From assembly GCA_947260025.1 (NCBI GenBank), contig CAMYON010000028.1:6461-48040 (forward strand): a stretch of 41,580 bases of DNA. The letters run 5' to 3'. Position 1 is the stretch's first letter, and each line of letters starts with the position of its first letter. The notes under the pieces are model-generated. The model saw only the letters and a program-made list of their open reading frames with translations, ran no database searches and had not been told where the DNA came from. A program made the position numbers and the translations under genes. Shown here in pieces: positions 1 to 7,072 of the stretch. The stretch comes from an uncultured Gammaproteobacteria bacterium. GTDB taxonomy: Bacteria; Pseudomonadota; Gammaproteobacteria; GCA-001735895.

Positions 1-2
1 TG

Positions 3-620
3 TCGAAGGCTTACCACAGCGGCGACCTGTCCCAGGTTTATCCTCTGTTTCGCGGGCTGGCGCCGGTGCTGGTGGTGCTGGGCGCGGCCCTGCTGGCTGG
101 GGAATACCTGCCGGCAGGCGCGATGCTCGGCATCGGATTGGTGAGCGCCGGATTGATCAGTATCACTTTTGCCGGTGGTGTCGTCGGTAAGATACCGCGT
201 CCCGCGCTCGGTTGGGGACTGGCAACCTCGGTGTTGATCGCGGCCTACACGGTAGCCGACGGTATCGGGGTGCGCGCCGCGGGAAATCCTTTCAGTTACA
301 TCATCTGGTTATTCATATTGGAGCCGATCCCGATAGGAACCTGGCTGTTACTCAGGGATAGAGCCGGTTGGTTCGGCTACATGCGCGCCAAGCCGGGCAA
401 GATAAGCGCCGGCGCGCTGGCCGCAGCCAGCGCCTATGCCATGGTGATCTACGCCATGAGCGTTGCACCGATGGCGCTGGTTTCGTCATTGCGCGAAACC
501 AGTGTAATATTTGCGGCCCTGATCGGCACCCTGTTGTTTCGTGAACCCTTCGGACGCCAGCGCATCGTCGCCGCGATACTGGTTTGCTTCGGGGTCGTGT
601 TGATCAAATTGTTAAGCTGA
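3..620 (+). CDS. DMT/EamA-family membrane transporter, 3' part (5' end outside window)
   Basis: The reading frame is open from the first bases of the window, so this is the C-terminal two thirds of a drug/metabolite transporter. The visible 205 residues begin with a segment resembling the AYxxGDLSxVYPLFRGLAPV stretch of EamA proteins, which precedes the second EamA repeat. About six hydrophobic helices follow, ending in the usual LFREPFGRQRIVAAILVCFGV helix pair. Family members export or import small metabolites such as amino acids across the inner membrane; the substrate cannot be told from sequence. The stop lies 15 bp before the PLP enzyme at 636, so the two are probably cotranscribed, which would fit export of an amino acid or its product. 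An internal ATG at 66 is not the true start, because family sequence continues upstream of it. Confidence 0.85.
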   Translation, partial: SKAYHSGDLSQVYPLFRGLAPVLVVLGAALLAGEYLPAGAMLGIGLVSAGLISITFAGGVVGKIPRPALGWGLATSVLIAAYTVADGIGVRAAGNPFSYIIWLFILEPIPIGTWLLLRDRAGWFGYMRAKPGKISAGALAAASAYAMVIYAMSVAPMALVSSLRETSVIFAALIGTLLFREPFGRQRIVAAILVCFGVVLIKLLS

Positions 621-635
621 GCGGAGGCGCCAGGC

Positions 636-1667
636 ATGTCATTGACCCAGAACTTTCCCCGAGTGGAATTGAGCCATCGGCCGACACCGTTGGAGTTACT
701 CAAAAACGTCAGCGCCGAGTTCGGTACCCGGGTCTGGATCAAGCGCGATGATTGTACCGGGCTCGCCTTCGGCGGCAACAAGAGTCGGCAACTCGAGTTT
801 TACATCGGTCAGGCATTGGAAAAGGGCGCAGACACCCTGCTGACTACCGGGGCGGTGCAGTCCAACCACGTGCGCATGACGGTCGCGGCGGCGCGCAAAA
901 TGGGCCTCGAGGTCGAGGTGCAGCTGGAGCATCGCGTCGCGCGCGAGCAGCCTGAATATCATCAATCGGGAAATCCGTTCCTGGTGAAGTTGATGGGCGC
1001 GAAGATTCACTATTACCCGGAAGGCGAAGACGAGGCGGGCGCCGATCGCGCGCTCGAGTTGCGCGCCGCCGAGCTCGCGCAGGAGGGGCGCAAGGCCTAC
1101 GTAATACCGTTATCGAATGCCCATACGCCCTACGGCGCGCTGGGTTACGTCGACGGCGCCGAGGAAATGGTCGCCCAGCTCGATGCACTCGAGGTTGAAC
1201 CGAGCCGGTTTATCGTGCCCTCCGGTTCGGCGTCCACCCATAGCGGCTTTTTGCTCGGGGCCCGGGCCAGCGGTTGCCAGGCGCCGGTGTACGGCGTATG
1301 CGTGCGCCGCGATGCGGTCAGCCAGAAACAACGCGTCGCTACCAAGCTGCAGGCGGTGATCGACGTGATAGGCGCCGATATCGAAATAGATGCAGATGAA
1401 ATCATCTGTGACGACAGCATGCTCGCCCCCGGTTACGGCCTGCTCAATGACGCCACGGTCGACGCCATCGAGTACCTCGCCCGGCGCGAGGGCATCCTGC
1501 TCGATCCGACCTACTCGGGTAAGACCTTCGCGCTGCTGCTGGCAATGTTGCGACGGGGTGATTACAAGCCTGACGATAACCTGGTTTTTCTGCACACCGG
1601 CGGTACCGCTTCGCTGTTCGCCTACCCGGAACTCGTAGCGTCGGAACCGGCGGTTTCACATGAGTAG
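636..1667 (+). CDS. PLP-dependent D-cysteine desulfhydrase / L-cysteate sulfo-lyase / ACC deaminase family
   Basis: A 343-residue fold-type II PLP enzyme. It matches the DcyD/ACC deaminase family from end to end: an N-terminal FPRVELSHRPTPLE segment, the PLP-lysine motif GGNKSRQLEF at about residues 46-55, the AVQSNHVRMT motif near 70-80, and the C-terminal GILLDPTYSGK and FLHTGGT phosphate-binding stretches. Known members release H2S and pyruvate from D-cysteine (DcyD), sulfite from L-cysteate (CuyA), or open 1-aminocyclopropane-1-carboxylate. I cannot separate these from sequence, though length and motifs favour D-cysteine or cysteate over ACC. The start at 636 lies 9 bp after a GGAGG-like stretch (gcggaggcgc). 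The partner upstream is an EamA transporter. Fold and PLP use are near certain; the substrate is inferred. Confidence 0.85.
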   Translation: MSLTQNFPRVELSHRPTPLELLKNVSAEFGTRVWIKRDDCTGLAFGGNKSRQLEFYIGQALEKGADTLLTTGAVQSNHVRMTVAAARKMGLEVEVQLEHRVAREQPEYHQSGNPFLVKLMGAKIHYYPEGEDEAGADRALELRAAELAQEGRKAYVIPLSNAHTPYGALGYVDGAEEMVAQLDALEVEPSRFIVPSGSASTHSGFLLGARASGCQAPVYGVCVRRDAVSQKQRVATKLQAVIDVIGADIEIDADEIICDDSMLAPGYGLLNDATVDAIEYLARREGILLDPTYSGKTFALLLAMLRRGDYKPDDNLVFLHTGGTASLFAYPELVASEPAVSHE

Positions 1668-1891
1668 GCTGGAGTGGAATAAGGCGGCCTTCGCCGGCGT
1701 TATCGATATCGCGCTGGCGTCGGTTTTCCCGGTTAAGTGGTCCTGTTGACCAACCGGCCGTGTCTTACCACCCGCTGTTCACGATGACCAGGGACGATGA
1801 TTTTGCGGTAGTTTATTCGGCTAATCCTGATTACAATTCGCGGCACTTTTTTTCCTGAAGCATTCCAGAACAGATTCAGAGGAGATTTTTC
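1668..1891. other. intergenic region upstream of the hydroxyacid dehydrogenase
   Basis: This 224-bp stretch holds no convincing gene. A 29-codon frame beginning ATG at 1660, overlapping the previous stop, ends at 1749; it has no recognisable product. A strong Shine-Dalgarno (gaggag, about 1880-1885) precedes the ATG at 1892. A promoter is expected here, but I could not place a well-spaced -35/-10 pair. Confidence 0.4.
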
Positions 1892-2863
1892 ATGTCCAAA
1901 CCCAAGGTTATAGTTACCCGCCGCTGGCACCGCGACGTCGAGCAGGTGCTGGTCGAACGATACGACACGCAGCTCAATGAAGACGACCACCCAATGTCGG
2001 TGGCCGAGCTGCAGGATGCGTTGCGCAATGCCGATGCGGTGTTGCCAACCGTTTGCGACAAGGTAACCGCCGAAGTGCTCGGCGTCGATAACATCCGCGC
2101 CAGGATTCTCGGCAGCAACGGCGTCGGTTTCAATCATATCGATCTCGACGCGGCGCAGGCGGCCGGCCTCACGGTGACCAACACGCCCGAAGTGCTGACC
2201 GATTGCACCGCCGACCTGGCAATGACCCTGCTGCTGGCGGTAGCGCGCCGTGCCGGCGAAGGCGAACGTCACCTGCGCAACGGCGAATGGACCGGCTGGC
2301 GCCCGACCCACATGATGGGTACCAGCGTTACCGGTAAGACGCTCGGGCTGATTGGCATGGGCCGCATCGCGCGTGCGGTTGCCGCGCGCGCCGCTCACGG
2401 TTTCAACATGAAGATTATTTTTCACGACCCGTTCCCGCCGCGCGACGAGGATATCGCCGGCCTGAACGCGACTGCCTGCGCCTCACCGGAGGAAGTCTTT
2501 GCCCAGGCCGATTTCGTCTCGCTGCACTGCCCGGGCGGTAAGGAGACCTACCACCTGATCGGCACCGACGCCTTAAAGGCGATGAAACCAGGGGCTTTCC
2601 TGATCAATAGCGCGCGCGGCGACGTCATCGACGAAGCGGCGCTGGTCTCGGCACTGGATAGCGGCGAGATCGCCGGCGCCGGACTCGACGTGTTCGAAAA
2701 GGAACCTACGGTCACCGCCGGCTTGCTGAAAATGGAAAACGTCGTGCTGTTGCCGCATCTCGGCAGCGCCACGCAGGAAACCCGCAAGGCGATGGGCATG
2801 CGGGTGGTGGAAAACATCGACGCCTTCTTTAAAGGTGAAAACCCGCGCGACAAGCTGGTCTGA
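1892..2863 (+). CDS. D-2-hydroxyacid dehydrogenase (glyoxylate/hydroxypyruvate reductase, D-glycerate dehydrogenase type)
   Basis: This 323-residue protein is the standard length for the NAD(P)H-dependent D-2-hydroxyacid dehydrogenase family (GRHPR/D-glycerate dehydrogenase branch). It has the SNGVGFNHIDLDAA segment, the Rossmann motif LGLIGMGRIARAVAARA near residues 150-166, and the catalytic set: Arg in NSARGDVIDE, Glu in FEKEPTV, and His in PHLGSATQETR. Such enzymes reduce glyoxylate or hydroxypyruvate to glycolate or D-glycerate in the cytoplasm. It has its own Shine-Dalgarno and no close cotranscribed neighbour. A link to the decarboxylase at 20.4 kb, which in related pathways feeds D-glycerate, is possible but unproven. 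Confidence 0.85.
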   Translation: MSKPKVIVTRRWHRDVEQVLVERYDTQLNEDDHPMSVAELQDALRNADAVLPTVCDKVTAEVLGVDNIRARILGSNGVGFNHIDLDAAQAAGLTVTNTPEVLTDCTADLAMTLLLAVARRAGEGERHLRNGEWTGWRPTHMMGTSVTGKTLGLIGMGRIARAVAARAAHGFNMKIIFHDPFPPRDEDIAGLNATACASPEEVFAQADFVSLHCPGGKETYHLIGTDALKAMKPGAFLINSARGDVIDEAALVSALDSGEIAGAGLDVFEKEPTVTAGLLKMENVVLLPHLGSATQETRKAMGMRVVENIDAFFKGENPRDKLV

Positions 2864-2884
2864 CTAATCCCAGGTATTGGGAAG

Positions 2885-3088
2885 GTTCCAGGTCGCTTCG
2901 AGGGGGTCAGAGCAAAAAATATCGATAGACCATACGAGGGGAAAGGTAGTGGCGATATTTTTTGGTCTGACCCCGGGAATCCCAAACCTGGAAAGGCTGG
3001 GGTCAGACCAAAAATGCCGGCAACAAACCTGCTACGACTCGAGTCTCACCGGCATTTTTGCTCTGACCCCCTCGAAGCCACCAGGAAC
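2885..3088. repeat. four-armed palindromic element, GGGGTCAGA(G/C)CAAAAA type
   Basis: Four copies of a GGGGTCAGA[G/C]CAAAAA arm are arranged as two tandem hairpins. Arm A (2902-2924) faces arm B (2953-2974); arm C (2999-3020) faces arm D (3049-3073). Within each hairpin the arms differ at one base, G against C after GGGGTCAGA. The outer pair A/D and the inner pair B/C agree at that base. The outer pairing extends perfectly over 24 bp (2895-2918 with 3055-3078) and with two mismatches out to 2885/3088. The loop of the second hairpin contains a perfect 10-bp palindrome (3036-3045). No protein is encoded. It resembles REP/BIME-like elements mobilised by REP-associated transposases such as the one at 38.9 kb; that link is inferred. 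Confidence 0.85.
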
Positions 3089-3095
3089 GATTAAA

Positions 3096-3109
3096 CTGAT
3101 CCAGATCAA
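3096..3109 (+). promoter_or_regulatory. FNR/Anr-type binding site
   Basis: The 14-mer CTGATccagATCAA matches the FNR/Anr/CRP-family consensus TTGAT-N4-ATCAA at nine of ten defined positions. Its centre is at 3102.5. A TATACA hexamer at 3132-3137 sits where a class II FNR promoter would place its -10 box, giving a start near 3144 (centre at -41.5). The next gene is the small membrane protein at 3169. Assignment is by consensus only. Confidence 0.6.
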
Positions 3110-3131
3110 TAGCTACACAGGACTTCTCGCA

Positions 3132-3137
3132 TATACA
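3132..3137 (+). promoter_or_regulatory. -10 hexamer of a probable FNR-dependent promoter
   Basis: TATACA lies 22 bp downstream of the last base of the FNR-like box and about 32 bp upstream of the small ORF's ATG. The -35 region has no good hexamer, as expected for a class II activated promoter. Confidence 0.5.
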
Positions 3138-3168
3138 GGACGCTGTCGAGGAGGAAGCGGAGAAGACG

Positions 3169-3273
3169 ATGCAGGATTATCTACCCGAACGGCTCGAAGA
3201 CCGGCCGATTACGCTGACTGCCTGGTTGATTGGCGGTGCCGTAATAGCGCTACTGCTGGCGCTGTTGGTCTAG
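3169..3273 (+). CDS. 34-residue single-pass membrane protein
   Basis: The frame encodes 34 residues: a charged N-terminus (MQDYLPERLEDRP) followed by a hydrophobic segment of about 20 residues, TAWLIGGAVIALLLALLV, that runs to the C-terminus. This is the shape of a tail-anchored or small accessory inner-membrane protein. GGAG at 3159-3162 is spaced six bases from the ATG. The gene sits directly behind an FNR-like box and a correctly spaced -10 hexamer, so expression at low oxygen is likely. It is convergent with the alcohol dehydrogenase. It is not CydX or CcoQ by sequence, and I do not recognise the family. The coding call rests on start signals, promoter and hydrophobicity, not homology. 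Confidence 0.5.
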   Translation: MQDYLPERLEDRPITLTAWLIGGAVIALLLALLV

Positions 3274-3285
3274 TCGATCGAAGCG

Positions 3286-3308
3286 CACTCCGCAAGGTCC
3301 GTGGAGTG
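3286..3308. terminator. possible bidirectional hairpin between convergent genes
   Basis: CACTCC (3286-3291) pairs with GGAGTG (3303-3308) across an 11-base loop. It lies in the 46-bp gap between the small membrane protein and the end of the alcohol dehydrogenase. No clear T-run follows on either strand, so it is a weak terminator candidate. Confidence 0.3.
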
Positions 3309-3319
3309 TATCTCTATAT

Positions 3320-4465
3320 TCAGAAACAGGCCTCGAACAGGCGCCGGGTATTTTCGGCGTTCATCGCGATCGGGTTGCCGCCGACGCTGGGATCCTTGAG
3401 CGCCGATGCCACCAGCCAGTCCAGGTCAGGGTCGCTGGCGCCGAGCTCGGTCAGGTTGGCGGGGATGCCCAGCGACGCATTCAACTCTGCCACGTAATTA
3501 TAAAACCCGTCGAATCCACCGGCGATACCCAGGTAAGCCGCCAGCGCCTCGATGCGAGTCTCGATTGCGCTGCGGTTGAATTCGAGCACCGGCGCCATCA
3601 CCACCGCGTTGGTCGTGCCATGATGGGTGTTGTAAAACGCGCCGATCGGATGCGACAGCGCGTGAATTGCGCCGAGGCCTTTCTGAAATGCAGTTGCCCC
3701 CATCGCGGCGGCCGACATCATGTGCGCACGCGCCTCGATATCGCCGCCGTCGGCGTAGGCGCGCGGCAGGTTTTCCTTGACCAGGCGCATGCCTTCGAGC
3801 GCGATTCCCTGGCTCATCGGATGGTAATGCGGCGAACAATAGGCTTCCAGGCAGTGAGCGAATGCATCCATGCCGGTGCCGGCGGTGATCGCCGCCGGCA
3901 TGCCGACGGTCAGCTCAGGATCGCATATCACCACCGCCGCCAGAATTTTCGGGTGGAAGATAATTTTCTTTTCGTGGGTTACCGAGTTAGAGAGCACGCC
4001 GGCGCGCCCGACTTCCGAGCCGGTGCCGGCGGTTGTCGGTACCGCGATGATCGGCGCGATCTTGTCGGCGTCGGCGCGCGTCCACCAGTCGCCGACATCC
4101 TCGAAATCCCAAACCGGACGAGTCTGTCCGCACATGAAGGCAACGACCTTGCCCAGATCCAGTCCCGAACCGCCGCCGAACGCGATCACGCCGTCGTGAC
4201 CACCGTCGTTGAAGGCCTTGATGCCTTGCTCCAGGTTGATCTCGTTGGGGTTTGGATCGACGTCCGCGAACAGCGCGTTACCGAGGCCGGCCTGCTCGAG
4301 CAGGGCCAGCGTGTCGCTGGTGATCGGTAAATCGGCCAGCCCGCGATCGGTGACCAGTAGCGGTTTACGCAGGCCGGCGGCATTGCAGGCGTCGGCGATC
4401 TCGCTAATACGGCCGGCGCCGAATCGAATAGCGGTCGGGTATGACCAGTTCGCGGTAAGTTGCAT
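3320..4465 (-). CDS. iron-containing alcohol dehydrogenase
   Basis: 381 residues, the normal length of group III (Fe-dependent) alcohol dehydrogenases. The NAD(P)-binding GGGSGLD motif is at 97-103. The four metal ligands of this family (D196, H200, H263, H277 in FucO) correspond here to D200, H204 (GTGMDAFAHCLEAY), H268 (GAIHALSHPIGAFYNTHHG) and H282. It should oxidise an alcohol or reduce an aldehyde in the cytoplasm. It lies 25 bp downstream of the glutamine-synthetase-like gene on the same strand, so the two are probably cotranscribed. The combination suggests handling of an amino alcohol or amine-derived aldehyde, but the substrate is unknown. The Shine-Dalgarno is weak. Confidence 0.9.
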   Translation of the reverse strand: MQLTANWSYPTAIRFGAGRISEIADACNAAGLRKPLLVTDRGLADLPITSDTLALLEQAGLGNALFADVDPNPNEINLEQGIKAFNDGGHDGVIAFGGGSGLDLGKVVAFMCGQTRPVWDFEDVGDWWTRADADKIAPIIAVPTTAGTGSEVGRAGVLSNSVTHEKKIIFHPKILAAVVICDPELTVGMPAAITAGTGMDAFAHCLEAYCSPHYHPMSQGIALEGMRLVKENLPRAYADGGDIEARAHMMSAAAMGATAFQKGLGAIHALSHPIGAFYNTHHGTTNAVVMAPVLEFNRSAIETRIEALAAYLGIAGGFDGFYNYVAELNASLGIPANLTELGASDPDLDWLVASALKDPSVGGNPIAMNAENTRRLFEACF

Positions 4466-4490
4466 GTCGTTATCTCGATGAATGTGTCTG

Positions 4491-5858
4491 TTAAGCCCGT
4501 TCGAAGCCGCGGCTGACTTCGTAGTCGGTTACCTTGCTGTTGAAATCCTCGAGTTCCCACTCGGCCGCGCGTACGTAGTGATCGATGACATCGGAGCCCA
4601 TCGCGTCGCGCAGCATGCCGGACTTTTTCAAAGCCAGCGCGGCCTGCGCCAGCGTCGACGGGATTTCACGCGCCTTGCGCGCCTGGTAAGCGTCGCCCTT
4701 GAATTCCTTTTCCAGCTCGAGCTTGTCTTCGATGCCCGCAATACCGGCGGCAATCTGCGCCGCGATCGCAAGGTAGGGATTCAGGTCGCTGCCGCCGACG
4801 CGGCATTCGACGCGCACGTTGCGGCTGCCGTCGGCGACCACGCGGTACCCGGCTGTGCGATTGTCGAGCGACCAGATCGCCTTGGTCGGTGCAAAGGTGC
4901 CGGCCATGAAGCGCTTGTAGGAATTGACATAGGGCGCCAGGAAAAAAGTATTGTCGCTGGCGTATTTCAACAGGCCGGCGAGGTAGTGGCGCATCAGGTC
5001 GGACATGCCGTACTCGGCGCTGGCGTCATAGAAAACGGGCTCGCCTTCGGTCGAGAGCAGCGACTGGTGGATATGGCTGGATGAACCGGCCGCGTCGTGG
5101 CTCCACTTGGCGAGGAAGGTGACCGCTCGGTTGTTGAGGAAGGCGATTTCCTTGGTCGCGTTTTTCACCAGGCAGTGGTTATCCGCCATTTCCAGCGCGT
5201 CGCAGTAACCGACGTTGATTTCCGCCTGCCCGGGATCGGCCTCGCCCTTGGTATTTTCGACCTTCACCCCGGCTCCCTGTAGACCGTTGCGCAGTGCCCG
5301 CATCAGGTTCTCTTCCCTGGTGGTCTGGAAGATGTGGTAGTCCTCGTTGTAAGGGCTGATGGTCGTCATATTGCGGTACGACTTGTCGCGCATTTCCTCG
5401 AAACTCTCGCGAAACACGAAAAACTCGAGCTCGGTCGCGACCGCGGATTTAAGCCCCATGTTCTGCAGGCGCACGATTTGCTGCTTCAGCACCGAGCGCG
5501 GCGAATGCGGCACCAGCGCGTGGGTATGATGATCGAGCAGGTCACAGGTCACCATCGCGGTGCCCTCCAGCCAAGGTAGCAGGCGCAGAGTCGCGAGATC
5601 CGGCTTCATGACGTAGTCGCCGTAACCGGCGGACCAGCTGGTGGCGGCATAACCATCCACCGTATACATTTCGAGATCGGTGGCAATCAGGTAGTTGCAG
5701 CAATGGGTTTCTTCCCAGGCGCTTTCGAGGAAGAATTCGGCGTGGAAGCGTTTGCCCATCAGCCGTCCCTGCATGTCGGGTATCGCGGTGATGACGGTAT
5801 CGATCTGTCCGCTAGCGACTTTTTCCTTGAGCGCTTCCAGGGTGAGATTGCCAGGCAT
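4491..5858 (-). CDS. glutamine synthetase-family ligase (gamma-glutamylamide synthetase type)
   Basis: 455 residues with the glutamine synthetase beta-grasp and catalytic domains. It has the Glu-rich metal site TELEFFVF (about 143-150), the AEINVGYCDALEMAD segment and the HIHQSL ATP-site motif. The last conserved block is GGSDLNPYLAIAAQIAAGI. It is shorter and more divergent than the nitrogen-assimilating GlnA. The N-terminal IPDMQGRLMGKR segment is typical of the branch that includes PuuA and other gamma-glutamylamine synthetases, which couple glutamate to an amine using ATP. It sits between a TRAP importer and an iron alcohol dehydrogenase, so it may process an imported amine. An intrinsic terminator separates it from dctP, so a promoter in the short gap after that terminator is likely. 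Confidence 0.85.
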   Translation of the reverse strand: MPGNLTLEALKEKVASGQIDTVITAIPDMQGRLMGKRFHAEFFLESAWEETHCCNYLIATDLEMYTVDGYAATSWSAGYGDYVMKPDLATLRLLPWLEGTAMVTCDLLDHHTHALVPHSPRSVLKQQIVRLQNMGLKSAVATELEFFVFRESFEEMRDKSYRNMTTISPYNEDYHIFQTTREENLMRALRNGLQGAGVKVENTKGEADPGQAEINVGYCDALEMADNHCLVKNATKEIAFLNNRAVTFLAKWSHDAAGSSSHIHQSLLSTEGEPVFYDASAEYGMSDLMRHYLAGLLKYASDNTFFLAPYVNSYKRFMAGTFAPTKAIWSLDNRTAGYRVVADGSRNVRVECRVGGSDLNPYLAIAAQIAAGIAGIEDKLELEKEFKGDAYQARKAREIPSTLAQAALALKKSGMLRDAMGSDVIDHYVRAAEWELEDFNSKVTDYEVSRGFERA

Positions 5859-5878
5859 TGTTATTATCCATTCGAGTC

Positions 5879-5913
5879 AAAAAAAGGGGCCGGCGAATCC
5901 GGCAGGATTCGCC
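5879..5913 (-). terminator. intrinsic terminator of the TRAP operon
   Basis: On the minus strand a perfect 9-bp stem (GGCGAATCC / GGATTCGCC, 5892-5900 with 5905-5913, 4-base loop) extends with GGCCCC and is followed by seven T (complement of the A-run at 5879-5885). It lies 34 bp downstream of the dctP stop and upstream of the glutamine-synthetase-like gene. Confidence 0.75.
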
Positions 5914-5946
5914 TAGAATACGCCCCCGGGTTCTAAAGGATCAAGT

Positions 5947-6993
5947 CTAACCGTAGCGATAAGGCCTTCCGGCTTTCGTCATGTCGGCATTGTACTGCTT
6001 GAAGATATTGACGACTTTCGCCTTGGTCGGCGATTCGGCGGCGATCTCGTCCCAGAACTTGACCGCGGCCGACTCTACCTGGGCCCATTCGTCGTCGGGA
6101 ATCGAGGTCAGCTTCATCTTGGTGCCGTTGACGCGCAACGACGCCTCGCCGCCCCAGTACCACCACTGGCGGTAGTAGTGCGAGCTGTCCATGGTCAGCT
6201 TCAGCAATTCCTTCAGGTTATCGGGCAGCTTGTTGTAGCTGTCCATGTTGGCGAAGAAGGAACCGGCCCAGGCGCCCGAGATGTTATTGGTCAGGAAGTA
6301 GTCGGTGACGTCCGCCCAGCCGACCGTGTAGTCCTCGGTAATGCCCGACCAGGCCACGCCGTCGAGTTCGCCGGTCTGTACTGCCACCTCGATGTCTTCC
6401 CACGGCAGGGTTACCGGCACCACGCCGAACTGCGCCAGGAAGCGGCCCGCGGTCGGAAACGTGAATACGCGTTTGCCCTTCAGGTCGGCAAGACTGTTGA
6501 TCGGATCCTTGGTGGCGAAGTGACAGGGATCCCAGGCACCGGCGGACAGGTGCTTGACCCCGACCTTGGAATACTCGGCATCCCAGATTTCGTTCAATCC
6601 ATACTGGTTGAATAGTACCGGCACGTCTAGTGAATAGCGGCTTGCGAACGGGAAGTAACCGCCGAACACGGTGACCTCGGTGGGAGATGCCATCGAGTCG
6701 TCGTCGGACTGCACCGCGTTGATGGTGCCCTTTTGCATCGCGCGGAACAATTCGCCGGTCGGCACCAGCTGGTCGGCGAAAAACAGTTCGATCTGCATCT
6801 CGCTCCCGGCGACCTTGTTGAACGAATCTACAGCGGGTTTAATGACATGCTCGGCCAGTGCCGGGCCGGCATAGGTCTGCATGCGCCACTTGATGGTCGA
6901 TTTCGATTGCGCGTGAACCGCCGGTGCGCCCAGCGCGGCGACCCCGGCAAGGCCGGCGCCGGTTGTTTTAAGGAACTTACGTCTACTTGTCAT
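5947..6993 (-). CDS. dctP: TRAP transporter solute-binding protein, Tat-exported
   Basis: 348 residues. The N-terminus has a textbook twin-arginine signal, SRRKFLKTT, then a hydrophobic stretch ending in APAVHA, so it is exported folded to the periplasm. The mature part is a DctP-type P-domain: the RVFTFPTAGRFLAQFG block carries the Arg that usually salt-bridges a substrate carboxylate, and the WSGITEDYTVGWADVTDYFL stretch is typical of the branch binding 2-oxo acids and related carboxylates (TakP-like). It should deliver the ligand to the DctQM permease encoded just upstream. GGAG lies about ten bases before the ATG. The ligand itself is unknown. Confidence 0.9.
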   Translation of the reverse strand: MTSRRKFLKTTGAGLAGVAALGAPAVHAQSKSTIKWRMQTYAGPALAEHVIKPAVDSFNKVAGSEMQIELFFADQLVPTGELFRAMQKGTINAVQSDDDSMASPTEVTVFGGYFPFASRYSLDVPVLFNQYGLNEIWDAEYSKVGVKHLSAGAWDPCHFATKDPINSLADLKGKRVFTFPTAGRFLAQFGVVPVTLPWEDIEVAVQTGELDGVAWSGITEDYTVGWADVTDYFLTNNISGAWAGSFFANMDSYNKLPDNLKELLKLTMDSSHYYRQWWYWGGEASLRVNGTKMKLTSIPDDEWAQVESAAVKFWDEIAAESPTKAKVVNIFKQYNADMTKAGRPYRYG

Positions 6994-7072
6994 CTCATTT
7001 CTCCAGTTATTGTGTCATTAGTTATCGGTTTTTATTCCCCGGTCTGTTGTTATTGCCTGCCGTATCCCTGGT

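Noticed and set aside
1660..1749. 29-codon frame overlapping the D-cysteine desulfhydrase stop
   Set aside because: No Shine-Dalgarno, no recognisable product, and composition is unremarkable.
2902..3073. Repeats at 2.9-3.1 kb as a CRISPR array
   Set aside because: Repeats alternate in orientation and pair as hairpins; spacers are not of constant length and no cas genes are near.
3169..3273. The 34-residue protein as CydX or CcoQ
   Set aside because: CydX begins with a short aromatic-rich helix start (MWYF-like) and lies beside cydAB; CcoQ lies beside cco genes. Neither the sequence nor the neighbourhood fits.
2877..3497. 206-codon plus-strand frame across the palindromic element
   Set aside because: It reads through the repeat arms and the antisense strand of the alcohol dehydrogenase, with no family likeness or Shine-Dalgarno.
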